Virus record (IMG/VR): IMGVR_UViG_3300030012_003256 | Span: 1 to 55,975 of that record | Origin: a virus | Direction: 5' to 3' (one strand) | Length of the DNA: 55,975 nucleotides | Part shown: positions 51,536 through 55,975 of the stretch, piece after piece | How the letters are laid out: every line of letters starts with the position of its first letter | Numbering within the stretch: the stretch's first letter is position 1 | Translations under genes and position numbers: made by a program | Notes under the pieces: model-generated | Database searches by the model: none | The model's input: the letters and a program-made list of their open reading frames with translations, nothing else | Told to the model about the DNA's origin: nothing

Positions 51536-51540
51536 TCCAA

Positions 51541-52228
51541 GGATGAGGTGTAATTTTTGCACCGCCGAAGGCAGAACCGAATCCGGCGAGGGCAGATTTG
51601 AATTTGCATAGCGGCATCTTTCAATCGTGTTTAAAATGAATCAAATGATTTCTTTTATCTTTACTTTGCCCTAATGTAATTAATTGTTCAAAATGAATAG
51701 CGATTGAAAGACATTAACGCTTCCACGCCATGAGAACCTTTCTCATGTGTTTCGCAGTCCATGAGAATCGGGGTTATGCAACACAACCTTTTCAAAACTA
51801 AACGAAAACAGCATTTTGCCCCACCTTTTTCGCATTTCTCATTTTCGCATGGGGGGCCATGATATTCTCCCTCTCATAATAGGGCACTTGTGTAAAGACA
51901 CATAAGCCCCTAATTTTAGAGGGGCATATTTCAGACACAGTATGATAATAATGAGAATATGATAATATATGTAAAACATATATCTTCTGCTACACAACCC
52001 TTTCATATTTGAGGGGATAGTGTTTCTCATCCCATGAGAAGTTCATGCGAAACAGTTCATACTTCTCTATAATACTAATATTCATATTCGTATTCTTATA
52101 CGAATTAATATAAGAACAATTGAATACTACCCAAATGACTCAATATCAAATTAAGGGGTAATAATTTATACAAAGTAATGCAGTTGAAGCATATGTAAAA
52201 CAACATAATGTCGCTTTTAATGATGTAT
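51541..52228. other. Divergent control region, origin candidate
   Basis: About 690 bases without a supported gene. ATGAGAA or its complement TTCTCAT occurs at least seven times (51729, 51740, 51760, 51835, 51951, 52024, 52033), twice as inverted pairs. A GCCCCT/AGGGGC hairpin is near 51906, and the stretch 51940-52130 is very AT-rich. Genes diverge on both sides. Confidence 0.5.
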
Positions 52229-52274
52229 TCAAACCATATGGTTTGAGACACTTTGTAGACTTAAACCCTATATT
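52229..52274 (+). promoter_or_regulatory. CCATATGG operator site A with TATA box
   Basis: TCAAACCATATGGTTTGA (52229-52246) is a perfect 18-base palindrome, and CTTTG follows at 52251. TATATT starts 27 bases after the CCATATGG core and 25 bases before ATG 52294, so the transcript may be leaderless. Confidence 0.65.
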
Positions 52275-52293
52275 CTCTAAGAATGGCTTAATT

Positions 52294-52578
52294 ATGTGCA
52301 GAGAATGTGTAAAAGCCTTGACCACCATTAGCCCGTTGATGAAAGCCCACCTCAAAGAGAAGTTCAATGAGTCTATGAAAAACGATTTGAAGATTCTTGA
52401 TGCCAATGTTCCGTTTCTTCGTGCTTACGAAATGCACGCTGAAGCCCTTAAACACACCATTGATTCGGTCTTGATGGAAGAAATCGGTGATATGGTCGTT
52501 TCTCTCCTTACCGGCGATATGTCCGGCATGATGGAAATGTTGGGCGAATCCAGCGACTTTCAAAAGGAGTGGGCTTGA
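52294..52578 (+). CDS. First rightward early protein, 94 aa
   Basis: ATG 52294 is chosen because its TATA box spacing (25 bases) equals that before the gene at 54231, implying leaderless transcription. The frame is open further upstream to 52165, with a TTG at 52243, but those starts would lie in the operator. The protein is helical (MKAHLKEKFNESMKNDLKIL) with an acidic, Met-rich end. The N terminus has CRECVKAL. No family recognised. Confidence 0.55.
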   Translation: MCRECVKALTTISPLMKAHLKEKFNESMKNDLKILDANVPFLRAYEMHAEALKHTIDSVLMEEIGDMVVSLLTGDMSGMMEMLGESSDFQKEWA

Positions 52579-52737
52579 ATGAAGAAAGAAATGAAAGAAA
52601 TCGTGTTTGAAATCCTTAACTATGCTGTTGATGCCTTGAAGTATGAAAGCCGTGGTGATGAACATTACAAAATCTCTTTGAGTCTTCTCAAAAGTTCTTC
52701 ACAACAACTTTTCTATTCTTGGGAAGAGGAAGAATAG
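52579..52737 (+). CDS. Small helical protein, 52 aa
   Basis: ATG follows directly on the preceding stop with AAAGGAG upstream. The product (KKEMKEIVFEILNYAVDALK at the start) is helical and ends WEEEE. A GCC-TTCG-GGC tetraloop hairpin comes right after the stop. Function unknown. Confidence 0.55.
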   Translation: MKKEMKEIVFEILNYAVDALKYESRGDEHYKISLSLLKSSSQQLFYSWEEEE

Positions 52738-52756
52738 TGCCTTCGGGCCATTAAAA

Positions 52757-52805
52757 CAAAGCATGACCATATGGTTGTATTGCTTTGCAATTAAAACCAT
52801 ATACT
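52757..52805 (+). promoter_or_regulatory. CCATATGG operator site B with TATA box
   Basis: CAAAGC (52757) and GCTTTG (52782) flank CCATATGG (52767-52774). TATACT begins 25 bases after the core. No gene starts within range, so transcription would enter the gene-free stretch 52825-53400. Confidence 0.6.
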
Positions 52806-53389
52806 GCAAAAGCACCCCTCTTTTGCTTCGGGGGTCGCTCCCCCGAAGGGGATTGACCGAATACCCTTGTTGGTGGGGGTAAGGTGTGATTTTTCTTGTA
52901 GTGAGACACATAGCGAATATGACGGCCAAGCGGTATAGATTATTTGTTCCCTGTGAAAGCGATTAAGGCTCAAAAGGCGCATGGCTACTAACCATGTTCG
53001 TAAAATCAGCAGACTGGCTCTTAAGACACTAAGAGCACCAAAAAGTGAGAGCGACCCAATCGTTTCAGTCTTGGAGATACCCAATTCTTCATCCCATCCT
53101 TCACATTCCTATGGCTATTAGTGGCCATAAAACCATAGTGAAACAAAGCCGAAACACAGCGTAGTAAATCGTGAAAGCAACAAGTAGCCTTCTATTGGTA
53201 TACCAGTTTTAGGAATAAGGAACAAAGTAGCGTAGTTAAGCGGATATGTATGGAGTAGGCGGCGTTTTATTCTCACAGCCACCTGTTAGAGAGCAACTGA
53301 TGTAGGAAACAGCATTGGCAATTGTAAAGGCACAAACGGGCATATTAGTAAAAATATCAATCATAATGAGACTTTTCCCTGCCCCGTTT
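52806..53389 (+). ncRNA. Possible structured non-coding transcript
   Basis: This region has no supported gene but lies behind promoter B. Hairpins: GCAAAAG/CTTTTGC (52806-52826), CTTCGGGGG/CCCCCGAAG with loop TCGCT (52826-52848), CATGG/CCATG (52980-52996), GCTCTTA/TAAGAGC (53027-53046). It resembles no RNA I can name. The alternative is a spacer or replication site. Confidence 0.35.
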
Positions 53390-53416
53390 GTTGCCCCCTC
53401 AAAATATATTGGGGTT
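53390..53416 (+). terminator. GTTGCCCC/GGGGTT hairpin, copy 1
   Basis: GTTGCCCCC and GGGGTT flank an AT-rich loop. The same arms occur at 54112-54144 and 55248-55266, each time 15-30 bases before a CAAAG-CCATATGG operator. Confidence 0.5.
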
Positions 53417-53430
53417 AAACATTACATTTG

Positions 53431-53482
53431 CAAAGCATTAAACCATATGGTTGTAGACTTTGTATTACAACCCTATTATATT
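53431..53482 (+). promoter_or_regulatory. CCATATGG operator site C with TATA box
   Basis: CAAAG (53431), CCATATGG (53443-53450) and CTTTG (53458) are symmetric, with seven bases on each side. TATATT begins 26 bases after the core at 53477. Expected start near 53502 leaves a 50-base leader that folds into a 5' hairpin. Confidence 0.65.
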
Positions 53483-53498
53483 CAATAGGGAATCCATT

Positions 53499-53526
53499 GT
53501 TGCTTCAAGGGGCTAACTTGAGCAAC
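53499..53526 (+). other. 5' leader hairpin of paralogue B
   Basis: GTTGCTTCAAG pairs with CTTGAGCAAC with one bulge around the loop GGGGCTAA. A comparable GCTTC/GAAGC hairpin with GGGG in its loop begins the leader at 54680. Confidence 0.5.
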
Positions 53527-53551
53527 ACCAACCGAAAAGAGGTGAAAAAAC

Positions 53552-54091
53552 ATGAAGAAAAACAACTGGATAAGTAATGCAAACAAAGTGCGAGCATGGG
53601 CCGAAAATCAAGACCCAAGCGATAACTTGAGTGCCGTTATGCTTTCCCTTCAACTGGGAGACAATGCGGCCAATGATGACCTTCGTTCTACCTATTGGAC
53701 AGCAATTCGTTCAATTGGTTCAACTATGGATGGTTTTCCACAGGCCCGCCGTGGCAGGGAAAGCAATCTATCAGAAACGCAGGAACTTGTTTTGGCGACT
53801 GTGGAGGAAAGCGTGGCATATGCCTTTGCTCAAATCCCTACTGAATACCACGAACTACTCCTTACGGTAATTGTTCCACACGGGCGAACTGGTGGCGTTT
53901 ATGGCTCCTTTGACGAATTGTGCGCTTCTTTCAAGAAGCAAGCACATAACTACATCATTCAATCAATGAAGGATGGTCGTGTGGCTATGACCAAAGACGG
54001 CGAATTTGACATGAAGGGCGACCTTCTTCAAATCACGCCCCGAACCAAGCCTATCAAGGCTGAATCTGACGGAGGTTCGGCAGAAGAGTGA
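53552..54091 (+). CDS. Paralogue family protein B, 179 aa
   Basis: The product shares LRSTYWTAIRSIGS, FPQARRGRES, VPHGRTGG and a late MKDGR with the protein at 54725-55231, and weaker pieces with that at 50996-51463. It is helical with a Ser/Gly/Glu tail. GAGGTG lies seven bases before the ATG, after a structured leader. Control by operator site C suggests co-regulation of the family. No enzyme motif is seen. Confidence 0.65.
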   Translation: MKKNNWISNANKVRAWAENQDPSDNLSAVMLSLQLGDNAANDDLRSTYWTAIRSIGSTMDGFPQARRGRESNLSETQELVLATVEESVAYAFAQIPTEYHELLLTVIVPHGRTGGVYGSFDELCASFKKQAHNYIIQSMKDGRVAMTKDGEFDMKGDLLQITPRTKPIKAESDGGSAEE

Positions 54092-54111
54092 TTGCAACAG
54101 GTTAGCCCCTT

Positions 54112-54144
54112 GTTGCCCCCTTTAGCCTTCGGGCTATTGGGGTT
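54112..54144 (+). terminator. GTTGCCCC/GGGGTT hairpin, copy 2
   Basis: The arms enclose AGCC-TTCG-GGCT, a stable UUCG tetraloop stem, so the element probably ends the paralogue B transcript. Confidence 0.6.
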
Positions 54145-54158
54145 CGCCATTACATTAA

Positions 54159-54211
54159 CAAAGTCTCAAACCATATGGTAAGAGAAACTTTGTGGCTACG
54201 CACCCTATATT
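54159..54211 (+). promoter_or_regulatory. CCATATGG operator site D with TATA box
   Basis: CAAAG (54159), CCATATGG (54171-54178) and CTTTG (54188). TATATT at 54206 is 27 bases after the core and 25 bases before ATG 54231, the same two distances as at site A. Confidence 0.7.
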
Positions 54212-54230
54212 GTATTAGTTAGGCTTTATC

Positions 54231-54461
54231 ATGTTTACCCGACAGCATTACGAAAGAATAGCCGAAAACCTTGCAGATAACCGAGAGGTTCACCCTAAGA
54301 CCATTGAAATTATGATTTGGTCATTCAAGTGCGATAATCCACGCTTTGACGAGAACCGCTTTCTTGAATACTTCTACGCCGAATATGTCGAAAGCCACGG
54401 TTTCCAGTACCCTTGGGTATTGGAAGAGGATAACCCAAAATTGACCATTCCTCATGTATGA
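54231..54461 (+). CDS. Conserved phage-type small protein, 76 aa
   Basis: The pattern FTRQHYERIAENLAD, then NPRFDENRFLEYF, is common in small proteins of many tailed viruses, without known function. The ATG is 25 bases behind a TATA box with no ribosome site, fitting leaderless translation. It lies between two paralogue genes and is under the same type of operator. Confidence 0.65.
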   Translation: MFTRQHYERIAENLADNREVHPKTIEIMIWSFKCDNPRFDENRFLEYFYAEYVESHGFQYPWVLEEDNPKLTIPHV

Positions 54462-54538
54462 GGTAAAACCGCCCGACAATTGGCGACCCTCGGCCAATTA
54501 GCCCGACCCGAACAAACAGGGAAGGCAGGGATTAAAGA

Positions 54539-54575
54539 CCACCCACGGAGAAAAGGGTTAATTCTCCGTGGGTGG
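54539..54575 (+). terminator. Strong 14-bp hairpin after gene 54231-54461
   Basis: CCACCCACGGAGAA (54539-54552) pairs perfectly with TTCTCCGTGGGTGG (54562-54575) around a nine-base loop. A second stem, AATTGGC/GCCAATT, is near 54478-54500. No long T run follows. Confidence 0.6.
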
Positions 54576-54599
54576 CATCGGGCCGTTTCACTTAATTAA

Positions 54600-54660
54600 C
54601 AAAGCATATTACCATATGGTTGTAATGGCTTTGCCTGCACTTTAATTACAACCTTATACT
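54600..54660 (+). promoter_or_regulatory. CCATATGG operator site E with TATA box
   Basis: CAAAGC (54600), CCATATGG (54612-54619) and GCTTTG (54628) form a symmetric site. TATACT starts 35 bases after the core, nine or ten more than at the other sites, about one helical turn. Confidence 0.65.
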
Positions 54661-54679
54661 GAATAGTGGGGTCTTGGTT

Positions 54680-54699
54680 GCTTCGGGGAGTTATGAAGC
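54680..54699 (+). other. 5' leader hairpin of paralogue C
   Basis: GCTTC and GAAGC enclose GGGGAGTTAT directly at the expected transcript start, much like the leader at 53499. Confidence 0.45.
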
Positions 54700-54724
54700 A
54701 TCAAACCCACTTGGAGGAATTGAT

Positions 54725-55231
54725 ATGAATACGAAAAATTGGACGAAAAACACGAATGCCGTTCTTGCGTGGCTTGGGCGTGAAGAACGAGGTGATAACG
54801 GTAAGGCCATTGAATTGAGCATTATGCTTGGAAATGGTGCAGAGAACGACGATATGCGTTCTACTTACTGGACGGCTATCCGAAGTATTGGGAGCGTTTA
54901 TGACGATTTCCCAGTCGCTCGCCGTGGTCGGGAGTCTTCACTTCCCGACTATGTGGAGCAAAATGCGCTTTCTGTGAAGAATGCGGTTCAAAATGCCTTT
55001 GCCACCATTGGTAGTGCTGACTTGATTTTGCAGGTCATTCTGCCTCATGGACGAACTGGCGGTGCTTTTGCAGATATTGAAGCATTGGCGGAGAACTACG
55101 CTGAAAAGGCGTACAAGGCTCTTTTGACCGGCTACAAAGATGGTCGTTGGGATGGCTCGCTTGATGGCGAAATGCCCAACATGACCCCACCTGCCGTGAA
55201 AACGGCTGAAGGAGGTCAAGAAGAGGAATGA
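54725..55231 (+). CDS. Paralogue family protein C, 168 aa
   Basis: It shares MRSTYWTAIRSIGS, FPVARRGRES and LPHGRTGG with paralogue B, and YKDGRWDGS with paralogue A. It is helical with an acidic end (GGQEEE). ATG 54725 has GGAGG seven bases ahead; the TTG at 54674 lies at or before the expected transcript start and is rejected. Gene duplication inside the virus is likely. Function unknown. Confidence 0.65.
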   Translation: MNTKNWTKNTNAVLAWLGREERGDNGKAIELSIMLGNGAENDDMRSTYWTAIRSIGSVYDDFPVARRGRESSLPDYVEQNALSVKNAVQNAFATIGSADLILQVILPHGRTGGAFADIEALAENYAEKAYKALLTGYKDGRWDGSLDGEMPNMTPPAVKTAEGGQEEE

Positions 55232-55247
55232 TGCGGATTAACTCCCC

Positions 55248-55266
55248 GTTGCCCCTTTTTGGGGTT
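55248..55266 (+). terminator. GTTGCCCC/GGGGTT hairpin, copy 3
   Basis: GCCCC, TTTTT, GGGG form a short stem after the paralogue C stop, with the same arms as the copies at 53390 and 54112. Confidence 0.5.
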
Positions 55267-55278
55267 TCCGTAAACTGG

Positions 55279-55324
55279 CAAAGCCAAACCATATGGTTGT
55301 AAAGTTGTTAATAACTACTATATA
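55279..55324 (+). promoter_or_regulatory. CCATATGG operator site F with TATA box
   Basis: CAAAGC (55279) and CCATATGG (55289-55296) are present but the right CTTTG arm is not. TATATA lies 22 bases after the core. Only very short frames follow (17 codons at 55370). Confidence 0.5.
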
Positions 55325-55664
55325 GGTTTGTATAACTGGTGTAGTTATTCATCATAGATGGCTGTAAACAATGTTTAAACAGTTGCGTAATGCGTTCTAT
55401 AGAAAAGCGTTAGTGTATATTTAACGAAATAAACAAAAAGAAATGGTAGTTATTAACAACTTTTCGCGCTTCATAAGAACATACAACCATATGGCTTTGT
55501 TTCAAATTTTTTAAATTAGTTTGTTTTAAAGAATTATCGTTTAAACCACCTATTTTGAATAAAAACGCTTTAATTATTCATCTTTAAAGCATTAAATTAC
55601 TTTGCCCCAAGGCAATAACCGCCACTATTATAGGGTATGGCGTTCACCCAGTAAATGATACAGA
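55325..55664. other. AT-rich stretch without a clear gene
   Basis: Behind promoter F there is no good frame; a 17-codon ATG frame starts near 55370. Operator G lies in the middle. GTTGTTAATAAC and GTTATTAACAAC near 55304 and 55447 are similar to each other. It may hold a small RNA or peptide. Confidence 0.35.
55487..55499 (+). promoter_or_regulatory. CCATATGG operator site G (incomplete)
   Basis: CCATATGG is followed directly by CTTTG without the usual spacing, and no left CAAAG arm or clear TATA box at the usual distance is seen. Confidence 0.4.
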
Positions 55665-55901
55665 ATGTCTCCCGAACAAGAGGCAAAAGACAGATTAACC
55701 GAAGTATTCACAATAATCAAAGATACTCTAGAAGATGCAAATAAGAGTAAACGAACATTAAGGAAACTTACTGATGAAGAGAAAGCCGCAATATCAGAAA
55801 TAACAAATAAATTAAAACAAGTTAGAACTAATTTATCCAATTATTTAAAAACATTTAGAGTACAAACAAGCCTACAAGATTTTAACACGGGCCAAAACTG
55901 A
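55665..55901 (+). CDS. Small coiled-coil protein, 78 aa
   Basis: A helical, Lys/Glu-rich protein (EVFTIIKDTLEDANKSKR; AISEITNKLKQVRTNLSNYL) with no motif. ATTATAGG about 35 bases ahead of the ATG may be its TATA box; no ribosome site is visible. It is the last gene seen; the remaining 74 bases hold nothing I can name. Confidence 0.5.
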   Translation: MSPEQEAKDRLTEVFTIIKDTLEDANKSKRTLRKLTDEEKAAISEITNKLKQVRTNLSNYLKTFRVQTSLQDFNTGQN

Positions 55902-55975
55902 TAATCTTTAAAACATATACTTTTTATCCTGGGAATACATTTTTTATCATTTAAATGAGGACGCAAGTGCCAAAA

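Noticed and set aside
52135-52161. ATG frame of eight codons in phase with the gene at 52294, broken by two stops in a row
   Set aside because: The stops separate it from the gene; a start at 52294 behind the TATA box explains the data better.
52920-53060. tRNA-like look with an anticodon-type arm CATGG-CTACTAA-CCATG
   Set aside because: No matching acceptor stem or T arm could be found.
54674-54724. Longer TTG start for paralogue C
   Set aside because: It lies at or before the expected transcription start, while ATG 54725 has a good GGAGG site.

Overview
The window is most likely a large part of the genome of a head-tailed double-stranded DNA virus of an archaeon. The tail operon (major tail protein, tail-assembly chaperone with a frameshift signal, tape measure, very large tail proteins) shows the tailed-virus side. 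The replication and transcription genes are archaeal or eukaryote-like: family B polymerase, sliding clamp, clamp loader, primase with an Fe-S type C-terminal part, KxDG ligase, XPF-type nuclease, transcription factor B, and TTTATATA-type promoters. This gene set, the low-GC sequence and the marine-virus-like tail fibre recall the magroviruses of Marine Group II Euryarchaeota. That host assignment is inference. Capsid, portal and terminase genes are not seen, so the window is probably not the whole genome. No integrase or CRISPR array was seen.

Layout. (1) 52-14248, plus strand: tail module, closed by a hairpin/T-run terminator at 14332-14362 where the two transcription directions meet. (2) 14352-51463, minus strand: a dense operon-like array of about 65 genes, many with ATGA or TAATG overlaps and GGAGG-type ribosome binding sites. 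In transcription order it carries a UvrD-like helicase, two tRNA genes (Leu-TAA, Arg-TCT), a coiled-coil protein, a ThiS/ubiquitin-like protein, ribonucleotide reductase, TFB, MazG, an E1-like enzyme, a Myb-like protein, a JAMM peptidase, a GroES/GroEL pair, DNA ligase, a large and a small clamp-loader subunit, an SSB candidate, a Sak4-like ATPase, the sliding clamp, a split PolB, a Cas4-like nuclease, primase, an XPF-like nuclease, a helicase candidate and a DEDDy exonuclease. (3) 51464-52293: a divergent control region with ATGAGAA iterons, an origin candidate. (4) 52294-55901, plus strand: short genes separated by a repeated cassette (GTTGCCCC/GGGGTT hairpin, CAAAG-CCATATGG-CTTTG operator, TATA box). 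One such promoter points into an 800-base stretch without a gene.

The most notable observations are: a possible ubiquitin-like modification set (small protein ending GG-NY, E1-like enzyme, JAMM peptidase); seven CCATATGG operator sites with fixed spacing to TATA and start codons; a textbook -1 frameshift signal in the tail chaperone; a PolB cut just before motif C; PIP-box tails shared by PolB and the large clamp-loader candidate; and a single-chain PriS-PriL-type primase. All functional names rest on reading motifs by eye; no database search was possible.
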